64,000 nucleotides of DNA, taken from positions 1-64,000 of the forward strand of contig NZ_PYWB01000006.1 in the NCBI RefSeq assembly GCF_003056345.1, written 5' to 3'. The DNA is from Devosia submarina (GTDB lineage: Bacteria; Pseudomonadota; Alphaproteobacteria; Rhizobiales; Devosiaceae). A model generated the notes under the pieces. It was not told the DNA's origin, did not search any database, and saw only the letters and a list, made by a program, of their open reading frames with translations. The position numbers and the translations under genes were made by a program. Shown here one piece after another: positions 8,508 to 15,950 of the stretch (position 1 is its first letter; each line of letters opens with the position of its first letter).

Positions 8508-8829
8508 AACCATTGACGAGGTCCTCATCATAAGAGTCGAGGAGCGCCGTCTGGACGCCAGCAAAGCTCCCGCCTTCAAGGACGATGTTGGTCAAATAAT
8601 CGACGAGAAGGCAAACCGGCTAGTGCTCGACCTCACGCTAGTCGAGTTTATCGACAGCTCGGGCCTAGGGGTCATCGTCTCAGTTCTCAAGCGCTTGGGA
8701 CCTTCCGGCAATCTGGCCATTGCAGGCGCAAACTCGACAGTCCGTCGCCTGTTCAGCCTGACGCGAATGGATCGCATCTTTAAACTTTACGACTCGCCGC
8801 AGGCAGCCGTTGAGGCCATGCAGACCTAA
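8494..8829 (+). CDS. STAS-domain anti-sigma factor antagonist (RsbV/SpoIIAA-like)
   Basis: The 111-residue product is a single STAS domain. The phosphorylation loop DSSGLGVI (54-61) is intact; Ser56 corresponds to the serine phosphorylated in SpoIIAA. In such switches the unphosphorylated form binds the partner kinase and frees its target. The ATG at 8494 is preceded by CGGAG; an upstream in-frame ATG would only lengthen the overlap with the phosphatase gene. It lies between the phosphatase and kinase genes, giving a complete partner-switching set in one operon. Confidence 0.9.
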   Translation: MLSTETIDEVLIIRVEERRLDASKAPAFKDDVGQIIDEKANRLVLDLTLVEFIDSSGLGVIVSVLKRLGPSGNLAIAGANSTVRRLFSLTRMDRIFKLYDSPQAAVEAMQT

Positions 8830-8837
8830 GGCACAAG

Positions 8838-9269
8838 ATGAGACCTTCCCTCTGCCTCAAGATCGACAGCGACTTGGAAAGCGTGGGCCTAGTCGCCAAA
8901 GCCGTACGAGCGCTATGCTCGAACGGCCTGGGCCCTGAGGCACTCGATGAAGTCGAGTTGGGCGTGGCGGAGGCGATAAACAACGTCATCAAGCATGGCT
9001 ATGCAGGCCGTAAGGGATCGTCAGTTGAGATCCGCGCCGTTTTGTCCATTGATCGCGTGGTCATCGACATTCTTGATCAGGCACCAGCCATGCCGCAGAC
9101 CGCCCTAGAAGCGCGAGATCCTTGGTCCCGGATCGAGAGCGGACAGACCGAAGACCTTCCGGAAAGCGGCATGGGTATGGCCCTTATTCAGATGACGATG
9201 GACGAGGTCAGCTATTCATCGGACGCCGGCATCAACCAGCTGCGTTTGACTAAGCTACTGGCGCACTAG
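8838..9269 (+). CDS. HATPase anti-sigma-factor-type kinase (RsbW/SpoIIAB-like)
   Basis: The 143-residue protein is a lone GHKL ATPase domain of the RsbW type. The N box ELGVAEAINNVIKHGYAG (40-57) has the Glu, Asn and His-Gly expected, and SGMGMALIQMTMDEV forms the second glycine box. The first glycine box is unusual: LDQAPAMP at 79-86 has Ala where DxG is normal, so ATP binding or turnover may be altered. By family it would phosphorylate the STAS protein and hold a target, usually a sigma factor. No sigma factor gene is in this window. It starts 8 bases after the STAS gene and its 3' end overlaps the convergent membrane-protein gene by 15 bases. Confidence 0.85.
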   Translation: MRPSLCLKIDSDLESVGLVAKAVRALCSNGLGPEALDEVELGVAEAINNVIKHGYAGRKGSSVEIRAVLSIDRVVIDILDQAPAMPQTALEARDPWSRIESGQTEDLPESGMGMALIQMTMDEVSYSSDAGINQLRLTKLLAH

Positions 9270-9719
9270 CAAGGCCGATATCCGGGATTGAAGATCTGGC
9301 ATAGCGGCTGCCGCCAAGCCAAGTGACGGAGCTATTGCCAAGGCATTTTCCGTGTCGGTGGCCTCGAGTTGGTCAAGTATACGCTCGACTATTTCCTCGT
9401 GCCGAGCACGTGTGCCGATGCCATGAATCAAGCCCAGCACGGCTGCATCCAGAGCTGTGGCTTGAGTTGCGAGCGTGGCTGGATCGGCTTCGAAGGCACG
9501 GCTGCTGTCCTCGACAGCAGCTTCGATGACCGGCCGAAGCTGCGGCGTCAACGACGGACTTGCGCTACCGGTTGCCATTACGGAGGCAACGACCTGGGCA
9601 CGGAGACGCTCGGTGGTGTCGAGAGATTCGAGATACACGATCGCAGCCGTAGAACATACCAGTGCAGCAATGAACACGATCTGCCCGCGCGCTTGTAGCA
9701 GCCCATCGCGAAAGCTCAT
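9255..9719 (-). CDS. Small single-pass membrane protein paired with the GT2 synthase
   Basis: I do not recognise a family. The 154-residue product has one N-terminal membrane helix (GQIVFIAALVCSTAAIVYLE, about 12-31) followed by an Ala-rich, probably helical extracytoplasmic region of about 120 residues. Its ATG at 9719 overlaps the 3' end of the GT2 gene by four bases (ATGA type), so translation is coupled and the two products probably act together. It could be a periplasmic partner of the synthase, in the way BcsB or other single-pass subunits assist BcsA, although there is no sequence likeness to BcsB. Confidence 0.6.
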   Translation of the reverse strand: MSFRDGLLQARGQIVFIAALVCSTAAIVYLESLDTTERLRAQVVASVMATGSASPSLTPQLRPVIEAAVEDSSRAFEADPATLATQATALDAAVLGLIHGIGTRARHEEIVERILDQLEATDTENALAIAPSLGLAAAAMPDLQSRISALLVRQ

Positions 9720-11599
9720 GATGAAAAAGCCTCTTCGGTTCTTTGCTGGTCCGGGCGCATCTTTCCGGCAACGATATCGCCTTCGAACTCGGGATCCGGT
9801 TGCCAGTAGGCGGCGCGAATGATGGGGAGCATGGAAATTGCATTTGTCAGCCCCCAGACGGTATTGGCCAGCATCGCACCAAGTCCGTAGCCGCTCTGAC
9901 CCTGCATAAACGCCATCCATCCCCAAACAAGTCCAGCGATAGTCAGGACCGCAATCGCGATCTGCCAGCGCACGAGCTTGCCGTATGTGCCCACCTGCCT
10001 GTCCTTTGGCGTGACTGGGAACGAAATTTTCTTGCGGCGCAGCACAGTCCAGAGCGCCTGCAATCCTAGAGGGAATGTGGCCAGGTACCACGCCCGACCC
10101 TTGCTGTTTGAATTGCCCCAGGTGGCCACCAGCTTGCTGACTTCATTAAGCAGGAGGAAGGGCACGATATGGACGAAGAAATCCAGCGAGTAACCGGCGA
10201 GCGGCGCAGTGCCGGTAAACAGAAAGATGATCGGCGCCAGAAGAAATATGACGTTCCAGATGGGCGAGAGGTAAGAGTAGAAGGTGGCCGCGTACATGAG
10301 CTTCTGCGCCATTGTGAGCCCGGGTTTCACCAGCGGGTTATCGTTGACGAAGATGTCGAGCGTGCCCCCTGCGTATTTGAAGCGCTGCACTGTCCAGCTC
10401 AGAAGGTCATTTGGCGATAGCATGCGTGCCTGCACCACCGGATGAAGTACGGATTTCCACTTCCTTTCCCGGTCCGCATGCAGCGCTATGGAGGTGTAGA
10501 TGTCTTCCGATACGTGGAACTTATAAGGCTGGAACTCGAGATCGAGAGCGCCCTGCCAGCGCATAGCGCTTTGGACGGATTCGGCGATCGCCGCTTCCCC
10601 GGTGAGGCGCCGCGCTGCTGCCTCATTTCTCCCTGCCTCGGCCTCGATGGCGTCAGACCATTGTCGTAGTGCCGCTTCCATGACGGCTTCGCGGCGGTGT
10701 ATTGAGCCGGCACCGCAGCAGAAGCTTGCATTTGCCCAATTGCGCCGTCTCAAGATGACATCGAAGAACAATTGAGGATCGTTGGCAAACGGATCTTCAC
10801 CCACCTGCACCGGTCCAATCAGGCGCTCAAGCGCGCGTCCTATTGCGCGGCCGGCACCGCCAAGGCGTCGCTCCAGCACGGCAGGTAAGGGAGCCCCCGG
10901 CGGCACGTTGTAGAACCATTGCGGCGTTTGCACCCAAGCGACTTTCTCGTCCCGAAAGTAACCAAGCGTTTCTTCCAGGAAGGTCGAAAAAGGGATCATG
11001 TCGGCGTCGCAGATGAGAATGAAATCGCCGGACGTGACCGTCATGGCATTGCGCAAATTGCCTGCCTTGAAGCCAAGGTTGTCGCTGCGGGTGATGTAGT
11101 TGACGCCCTCCTGCGCCGCCACTTCAGCCATCTCCGACCGCTTGCCATCGTCGAGTACATGCACGCTCACCTCAATGGGATGGGCATATGTCAACGCCTT
11201 GGCGGCGCGGAGCCCATCACGGACGAGTTCGGGATCTTCGCTGTAAGTGGCAAAGAACACATCTACCGTGAGCGGTCGTTCAGGTATGTCGGCGTCGCTG
11301 GTGCAGTCTCGCGTCGTCTCCGGCGGTAGAGGTCGCTCAGGAGAGCGGGCCGACCAAACGTTGAGGGTAAACAGTACCAGTCCCAAATAGGCACCGGTTT
11401 CCGCAACAATGAGCGGAATGGAAAACCAGAGGGCTTCCACATTGATCGACCACATCCAGCGCCAGATGATGTACCAGGCTCCAAACGCGAGGCACGCCGT
11501 GTTGAGGAACTGCCAGAGAGCCTCATGCAGGGCCGAGTAACGCAAGGGCGTCCACGGCACTTGAGCTTCGAAGCGTGAACGATAGTTACGTTGCGTCAT
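9716..11599 (-). CDS. Processive family 2 glycosyltransferase (cellulose-synthase-like, no PilZ)
   Basis: The 627-residue membrane protein has two N-terminal helices (about 28-80), a GT-A catalytic domain and a C-terminal block of helices. The four catalytic signatures are present: DDGK at 150-153, DAD at 198-200, SED at 364-366 (the TED position) and QRFKYAGG at 405-412 (the QxxRW position, with changed last residues). It should polymerise a beta-linked polysaccharide from a UDP-sugar and translocate it. Unlike BcsA it ends shortly after the last helix, with no PilZ domain, so direct cyclic di-GMP activation is not expected. The product is unknown; cellulose, mixed-linkage glucan or a mannan are possible. 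It follows the OmpA-like gene by 8 bases. Confidence 0.85.
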   Translation of the reverse strand: MTQRNYRSRFEAQVPWTPLRYSALHEALWQFLNTACLAFGAWYIIWRWMWSINVEALWFSIPLIVAETGAYLGLVLFTLNVWSARSPERPLPPETTRDCTSDADIPERPLTVDVFFATYSEDPELVRDGLRAAKALTYAHPIEVSVHVLDDGKRSEMAEVAAQEGVNYITRSDNLGFKAGNLRNAMTVTSGDFILICDADMIPFSTFLEETLGYFRDEKVAWVQTPQWFYNVPPGAPLPAVLERRLGGAGRAIGRALERLIGPVQVGEDPFANDPQLFFDVILRRRNWANASFCCGAGSIHRREAVMEAALRQWSDAIEAEAGRNEAAARRLTGEAAIAESVQSAMRWQGALDLEFQPYKFHVSEDIYTSIALHADRERKWKSVLHPVVQARMLSPNDLLSWTVQRFKYAGGTLDIFVNDNPLVKPGLTMAQKLMYAATFYSYLSPIWNVIFLLAPIIFLFTGTAPLAGYSLDFFVHIVPFLLLNEVSKLVATWGNSNSKGRAWYLATFPLGLQALWTVLRRKKISFPVTPKDRQVGTYGKLVRWQIAIAVLTIAGLVWGWMAFMQGQSGYGLGAMLANTVWGLTNAISMLPIIRAAYWQPDPEFEGDIVAGKMRPDQQRTEEAFSS

Positions 11600-11607
11600 G
11601 AGCCCAG

Positions 11608-12654
11608 CTACTGCTCCGCCCCTAGAACGGCGTCGCCTGCAATCAGGCGTGCCTTAGTTTGTTCGAGCAGCCACAACACCTCTTTAGGATCGGTGTTGCT
11701 GGAGCGCACATATAGCTCCCCATTGTTGCGCCAACCTAGCACTAGCAGATGCGCCAAGTCCGCCTCCCGTGACTGCCTGGCCAGTTCGTCGATGCTGTTT
11801 TCTGGCGCTGCAATCGGCGGCGCAACAGGTTGCGGCTCAGTACTCCAAAGTTGAACGGAGACTCGCCGATTGGCCGCTGCGTCGCCGCCAAACTGATCCG
11901 TACCCGAGGTAGGTACGATGCTGGTGGCCGGAAAGCGTGCACCACCTACGATCAGCTTGTCGAGAACGTCGGCAGCGCGGGCGGCAGTTAGCCGGAGATT
12001 TAGGAGTTCGGACCCGGAAAGGTCCGCATAGCCCGTGATCGTTGCCGAGCAGTTCCCGGCGGCGGCAGCCTCGATGAGTGGCCTCAATCCTTCTTGCGCT
12101 GGAGAATTCGGGGAACTGCTGCCACTCGGGAAACCGACAATTTCGGCAAAGGCTGTACACTCGCGGGCCGCAGCAGCTTTTTCGGCAACGAGAGTATCCG
12201 CGCTCCAGCCGCCGGAAGGTGGATTGGCTACAGCTGTTTCATCGCCAGACCAGATCGATACTTCGGCTGAGTTGTCGCGATCGATCGGCGCGCCGTTCTG
12301 AACCAAGACGAAATCGGTCGGTGCAAGGTTGGTCGCGCCGACTGTGGCCTCCAGAATTGACAGGCTGCGGTCTTGTCCTTCGCCCGTAAAATAGTCGTTC
12401 GTAAGCCGCACCGTCAGATCGCCAGCGTCGGTCAACAGATCATCGGCAATCTCGAATGAAAATGTCTGCTGCGCTGGCACTGGATTATCTAGGGTCCCGC
12501 TGCCGACGACGGTGCCGCCCAGCCCGACCTCAAAGGCGGGGCTGCCCTCGAAGGCCGTACCAGAGAGAGTGATACTCAGTTCCGCCGCGTTGATTGGAAG
12601 AACCGTGAGGCTGACCGAAATCCCGGCGGCGGTTGCAAGTGATCTCATCGACAT
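11608..12654 (-). CDS. Secreted protein with putative carbohydrate-binding module and OmpA-like domain
   Basis: The 348-residue protein opens with a signal peptide ending near INAA (residue 23). Residues 24-130 form a beta-sandwich-like module (ELSITLSGTAFEGSPAFEV, FSFEIADD, DLTVRLTNDYF) resembling the calcium-dependent xylan-binding modules of the CBM36/60 type. Residues about 195-275 are an OmpA-like domain, with ATITGYADLSGSELLNLRLT and ANRRVSVQLW, which normally holds peptidoglycan. The last 70 residues have no clear match. It is the first gene of a tight three-gene set with the GT2 synthase. A protein that holds both cell wall and glycan could tether the product to the cell. The carbohydrate-binding assignment rests on pattern only. 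Confidence 0.65.
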   Translation of the reverse strand: MSMRSLATAAGISVSLTVLPINAAELSITLSGTAFEGSPAFEVGLGGTVVGSGTLDNPVPAQQTFSFEIADDLLTDAGDLTVRLTNDYFTGEGQDRSLSILEATVGATNLAPTDFVLVQNGAPIDRDNSAEVSIWSGDETAVANPPSGGWSADTLVAEKAAAARECTAFAEIVGFPSGSSSPNSPAQEGLRPLIEAAAAGNCSATITGYADLSGSELLNLRLTAARAADVLDKLIVGGARFPATSIVPTSGTDQFGGDAAANRRVSVQLWSTEPQPVAPPIAAPENSIDELARQSREADLAHLLVLGWRNNGELYVRSSNTDPKEVLWLLEQTKARLIAGDAVLGAEQ

Positions 12655-12989
12655 CAGGCTACCCTAGTCCTCGACCTATCTCGATAGGAATGCGGTTGCT
12701 GGTAGTCGGTTCAACCCTAAGCGGGTCAGAAAGTAAGCAAGGTGATAATGCCTCATGGCCAAATTCGGTCGTCGCGAAGGCTGCAAGCTGGTCCTCTGGA
12801 TTGTACTGCGCGGGAAGGTAGTTGTTGGGCTTAAGCGATCGGCGCTGTGGGGAACTGCCATGAGGCTGGAGCCGGGTTGAACGCTACGGATTCTTGCGAT
12901 CCCATACTTGCCAGCAAGATCAAAGTCGCCAAACTGTCATGTAATTGGGCTACCGCGAGGCCCTCTCAACTGCGGGATCGCTACGCATC
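12655..12989. promoter_or_regulatory. Divergent promoter region between polysaccharide and phn loci
   Basis: No gene is seen in these 335 bases. It must hold promoters for both sides. Two elements stand out: an inverted repeat CCTATC-TC-GATAGG at 12675-12688, about 21 bases upstream of the OmpA-like gene, which could be an operator; and CTGTCAT at 12934-12940, one perfect half of a Pho box, 50 bases before phnM with a poor second half. No copy of the phnF operator repeat is present here. Confidence 0.4.
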
Positions 12990-14138
12990 ATGAACACAGT
13001 CGCCCGTGGGGAACTCGTCCTTACCAATGCCAGGATTGTCCTCGCCGATGAAGTCCTTGAAGGGTCGGTGCGGGTGGATGGTGGTGTCGTCACGGACATA
13101 GGGGCGGCCAGCCGCACAGGTGTGGATCTGGATGGGGATTTGCTGATCCCCGGCTTGGTTGAATTGCATACCGACCACCTTGAGACGCATTATGCGCCGC
13201 GGCCCAAGGTGCGTTGGAACCCTCTTGCCGCCGTGCAGGCGCATGATGCTCAAATTGCGGCGTCCGGCATTACCACCGTGCTCGACGCCATCCGAATCGG
13301 GCTTGATGAACAGACCGATATTGGTGCCGACGATATGCTCACCCTAGCGGTCGCCATTGGGGCTGGCAACAAGGCCGGGCGCTTGCGGGCGGAGCATCAT
13401 ATTCATCTGCGCTGCGAAGTGTCGGCGCCCGATTGCCTTCCCAGCTTTCTCGCGATCAAGGACGATCCGCAGGTGCGGCTGGCGTCGCTGATGGATCATG
13501 CGCCGGGCCAGCGGCAGTTTGCGAGCCTTGAGGCGTACAAAGTGTACTATCAGGGCAAGACCAAGATGAGCGACAGCGAGCTGGACGTGTTTACGGAGCG
13601 CCGGAACCGCCAGTCGCAGCAATTTGCCGGCAAGAATCGTCGCGCCATAGCCGAGATCTGCCGGGACAGGGGGATTGTTCTTGCCAGCCATGACGATGCG
13701 ACGCGCGATCATGTGGAAGAAGCCGCGGTGCTGGGCATCCATGTTGCCGAATTTCCCACGACTCTAGAGGCGGCCAAGGCATCGCGCCAGGCGGGCATGT
13801 CGATCCTGATGGGCGGACCCAATGTGGTGCGGGGCGGTTCGCATTCGGGCAATGTATCGGCTCGTGCCCTGGCTGAAGCTGATCTGCTCGATATCCTCTC
13901 ATCGGACTATATCCCGTTCTCCATGCTGCAGTCCGCATTCTCGCTCGTGGACAGTGTAGAGGGGATAAGTTTGCCCAAGGCTATTCAACTGGTGACCAAG
14001 CGACCCGCTGATGCGGGCGGTTTCACCGACCGGGGCGAGATCGCGATCGGCAAGCGGGCGGACTTTGTGCACCTGCGGGTAGAAGACGGCATCCCTATTG
14101 TTCAAACCGTATGGCGGCAGGGTCGCCGCGTTATATGA
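12990..14138 (+). CDS. phnM: Alpha-D-ribose 1-methylphosphonate 5-triphosphate diphosphatase PhnM
   Basis: PhnM removes pyrophosphate from ribose 1-phosphonate 5-triphosphate to give the substrate of the C-P lyase PhnJ. The 382-residue protein has the amidohydrolase fold: LIPGLVELHTDHLETH (HxDH metal motif), the lysine-bearing segment AYKVYYQGKTKMSD, VLASHDDATRDH and GGPNVVRGGSHSGNVSA. Length matches E. coli PhnM (378). The ATG at 12990 was chosen over an upstream in-frame TTG at 12945 because family proteins begin close to this residue. phnN follows with an ATGA overlap. Together they form a two-gene unit separated from phnG-E by the opposed phnF. Confidence 0.93.
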   Translation: MNTVARGELVLTNARIVLADEVLEGSVRVDGGVVTDIGAASRTGVDLDGDLLIPGLVELHTDHLETHYAPRPKVRWNPLAAVQAHDAQIAASGITTVLDAIRIGLDEQTDIGADDMLTLAVAIGAGNKAGRLRAEHHIHLRCEVSAPDCLPSFLAIKDDPQVRLASLMDHAPGQRQFASLEAYKVYYQGKTKMSDSELDVFTERRNRQSQQFAGKNRRAIAEICRDRGIVLASHDDATRDHVEEAAVLGIHVAEFPTTLEAAKASRQAGMSILMGGPNVVRGGSHSGNVSARALAEADLLDILSSDYIPFSMLQSAFSLVDSVEGISLPKAIQLVTKRPADAGGFTDRGEIAIGKRADFVHLRVEDGIPIVQTVWRQGRRVI

Positions 14139-14689
14139 ACGGGTGTTTCGTTGCCGTGGTGGGGCCGAGCGGGGTTGGCAAGGACAGCCTGATCGATTTT
14201 GCACGGGCACGGCTGGAGGGCTCGAGCGGGATTGCTTTTGTGCGCCGGGTGGTCACAAGGCAAGCTGATGACTGGAGCGAGGACCACGATAGTCTTGATG
14301 CGCAGGCTTTCGAAGAGGCCGAGGCGGCGGGCCACTTCGCCTTGAGTTGGGACGCACACGGCTTGCGCTATGGGCTGCCTGTCGGCCTGGAAAATGACCT
14401 TAGGGCGGGTCGGGTGGTGGTCGCCAATGTGTCTCGTGGCGTCGTTCCTGCGCTGGTGGCGCGCTACCCCAAGGCGGTGGTTGTCTCGGTTGTCGCTGAA
14501 CGTGATGTCATAGCGCAGCGCTTGGCTGGTCGGGGCCGTGAAAGCGTCGAGGCCATACGCAGTCGGCTCGATCGCAGCATCGGTATATCGCTGCCGGCGG
14601 GCACCGTTGAGATCGACAATTCGGGCCAGCTGGAAGTGGCCGGTGATCGATTTGTCCAATTGCTGCAGGACGTTGCAGCCTTGGTTTGA
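14135..14689 (+). CDS. phnN: Ribose 1,5-bisphosphate phosphokinase PhnN
   Basis: PhnN phosphorylates ribose 1,5-bisphosphate to PRPP, the last step that returns the ribose of the C-P lyase pathway to nucleotide metabolism. The 184-residue protein is a guanylate-kinase-like P-loop enzyme with Walker A GPSGVGKDSL near the N-terminus and RRVVTRQ and SWDAHGLRYG in the substrate region. The ATG at 14135 overlaps the phnM stop codon by four bases; an ATG eight codons upstream is possible but would overlap phnM by 28 bases. The gene ends two bases before the convergent end of phnF. Confidence 0.92.
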   Translation: MNGCFVAVVGPSGVGKDSLIDFARARLEGSSGIAFVRRVVTRQADDWSEDHDSLDAQAFEEAEAAGHFALSWDAHGLRYGLPVGLENDLRAGRVVVANVSRGVVPALVARYPKAVVVSVVAERDVIAQRLAGRGRESVEAIRSRLDRSIGISLPAGTVEIDNSGQLEVAGDRFVQLLQDVAALV

Positions 14690-14691
14690 GC

Positions 14692-15417
14692 CTAAACAAC
14701 CAGTTCCATTCGCTCGGCGGGGAAGCGGCTCAGCCCATAGGATATTGGCTTGCCTTGCCCGTCGACGTCCACAGCCTCGGACACCAGCAGAATGGCGCCT
14801 GGCGTAAGGGCGAGGAGCTTGGTTTCTTCCACATCGGCGTGACGGGCCGAAATGCGAGTCGAGGCGCGGGAATAATCCGCAATGCCGTAGCTGGCAAAGG
14901 TAAGCGTGTATGAGCCGCGCTCGACGAAGCGCGCGGCGAAATTGGGGAAGGCACGATAGGAGAGCCTGGTCGTGGCGCGCGAGAGCGGGCGGCCATCGGC
15001 GAGCGACAGCGTTTCCATTCGGATGAGCTTTGCACCCGGTTTGAGGTCGAGAGCGGTGGCTGCAGCCGCGCTGGCGTTTTCGATTGTGCTCGACAATAGT
15101 TGGGCAGTGATGACACTCGCCTGGCCGGCAAGGCCTTCCGAAAATCGCGTCCGTTTGCCAATAGGATAGCTCAGGCGCCTGGCACTGCGCACAAAGGTGC
15201 CGCGACCCTGTTCGGCAGCAACGACGCCTTCCTCAGTCAGCACGGCGAGAGCGCGTCGGACCGTATGCCGATTGGCGGAAAAGCGTTGCGCAAGAAGGGC
15301 TTCGGTCGGTAATCGATCGCCCGTTGCGAGCTTGCCGCCTACAATGTCAAGGCGGATGGAGTCGGCGATCTGCCGCCAAAGCGCTACGCCGCCGGAAACG
15401 TCTTTGAATACTGTCAT
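14692..15417 (-). CDS. phnF: GntR/HutC-family transcriptional regulator PhnF
   Basis: The 241-residue protein has an N-terminal winged helix (LWRQIADSIRLDIVGG to LTEEGVVAAEQGRGTFV) and a C-terminal UTRA ligand domain with LIRMETLSLADGRPLSR and ISARHADVEETKLL. PhnF proteins repress phn genes; the UTRA ligand is probably a phosphonate or pathway intermediate. It is transcribed away from phnG, and a perfect inverted repeat in the shared spacer is the likely operator for both directions. The ATG at 15417 was chosen because the fold starts there; an ATG nine codons earlier is possible. It is unusually placed between phnN and phnG, pointing against both. Confidence 0.88.
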   Translation of the reverse strand: MTVFKDVSGGVALWRQIADSIRLDIVGGKLATGDRLPTEALLAQRFSANRHTVRRALAVLTEEGVVAAEQGRGTFVRSARRLSYPIGKRTRFSEGLAGQASVITAQLLSSTIENASAAAATALDLKPGAKLIRMETLSLADGRPLSRATTRLSYRAFPNFAARFVERGSYTLTFASYGIADYSRASTRISARHADVEETKLLALTPGAILLVSEAVDVDGQGKPISYGLSRFPAERMELVV

Positions 15418-15428
15418 TGCATTTTCAC
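15411..15428 (+). promoter_or_regulatory. Candidate Pho box upstream of phnG
   Basis: CTGTCAT-TGCA-TTTTCAC fits the PhoB pattern of two 7-bp repeats 11 bases apart: 7 of 7, then 5 of 7 counting C as acceptable at the last position. The first repeat overlaps the phnF start codon, so part of the match could be coincidence. Phosphonate uptake is commonly under PhoB control in rhizobia. Confidence 0.3.
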
Positions 15429-15461
15429 ATGGGAAGCGTAGCACTGGAGTCAGAACAATAG

Positions 15462-15481
15462 TTGTCTAGTGAAATAGACAA
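15462..15481. promoter_or_regulatory. Probable PhnF operator
   Basis: TTGTCTA-GTGAAA-TAGACAA is a perfect inverted repeat with 7-bp arms and a 6-bp centre, ending 12 bases before the phnG start and 45 bases from the phnF start. GntR/HutC regulators bind such AT-rich repeats, and characterised PhnF sites contain a similar TAGACCA-type half. Its place suggests repression of phnG-E and self-repression. Confidence 0.65.
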
Positions 15482-15493
15482 GTAGAGGCAAGC

Positions 15494-15949
15494 ATGCAGA
15501 CGCAAACTTCCTTTGATAACGGTGGCAGAAAAGCTGCGCTCGATGTGCTCGCCGGGGCGCCGGCGAGGGCGCTGGCAGAACTTTGGGACGGCTGGGCCGA
15601 CAAGCCCGAGCATTCCAAAGTGCGCGGCCCGGAGGTCGGCCTCGTAATGGTGCGTGGCCGCGCAGGTGGCGGCGGGGTGCCGTTCAATTTGGGCGAGGCG
15701 ACGGTGAGCCGCACCAGTGTCCGCATTGTAACCGGGGAAGCGGGGCACGGGTATTGTTTGGGTCGCGATCTCGCCAAGGCAGAGGTCATCGCCGTGATCG
15801 ACGCGCTGTGGCAGCGGGATGCCGCTTCGGTTGAAGCCGGAATTATTGAGCCCCTGCGCCGACTTGCAGCCGCAGTCGATGGAAAGCGGCTAGAGGAGAC
15901 CGCTGCAACCCGGGTCGATTTCTTCACCATGGTGCGCGGGGATAACTGA
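15494..15949 (+). CDS. phnG: C-P lyase core complex subunit PhnG
   Basis: PhnG (151 residues) is a subunit of the PhnGHIJ core, where PhnI with PhnG, PhnH and PhnL joins the phosphonate to the ribose of ATP, displacing adenine. RPARALAEL-type and NLGEATVSRTSVRI segments and GYCLGRDLAKAEVIAVIDAL are typical of the family, and the length is normal. GAGGC lies ahead of the ATG. It is the first gene of the long phnG-E transcript and lies just beyond the PhnF operator. The phnH start is one base after its stop. Confidence 0.92.
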   Translation: MQTQTSFDNGGRKAALDVLAGAPARALAELWDGWADKPEHSKVRGPEVGLVMVRGRAGGGGVPFNLGEATVSRTSVRIVTGEAGHGYCLGRDLAKAEVIAVIDALWQRDAASVEAGIIEPLRRLAAAVDGKRLEETAATRVDFFTMVRGDN

Positions 15950-15950
15950 G

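Noticed and set aside
9716..11599. Cellulose synthase BcsA proper
   Set aside because: No PilZ domain, altered QxxRW motif, and no bcsB or bcsC nearby, so only a general GT2 call is made.
12934..12940. Pho box upstream of phnM
   Set aside because: Only one repeat (CTGTCAT) matches; the expected neighbours 11 bases either side match at 3 of 7, so I list it only as a half-site in the spacer.
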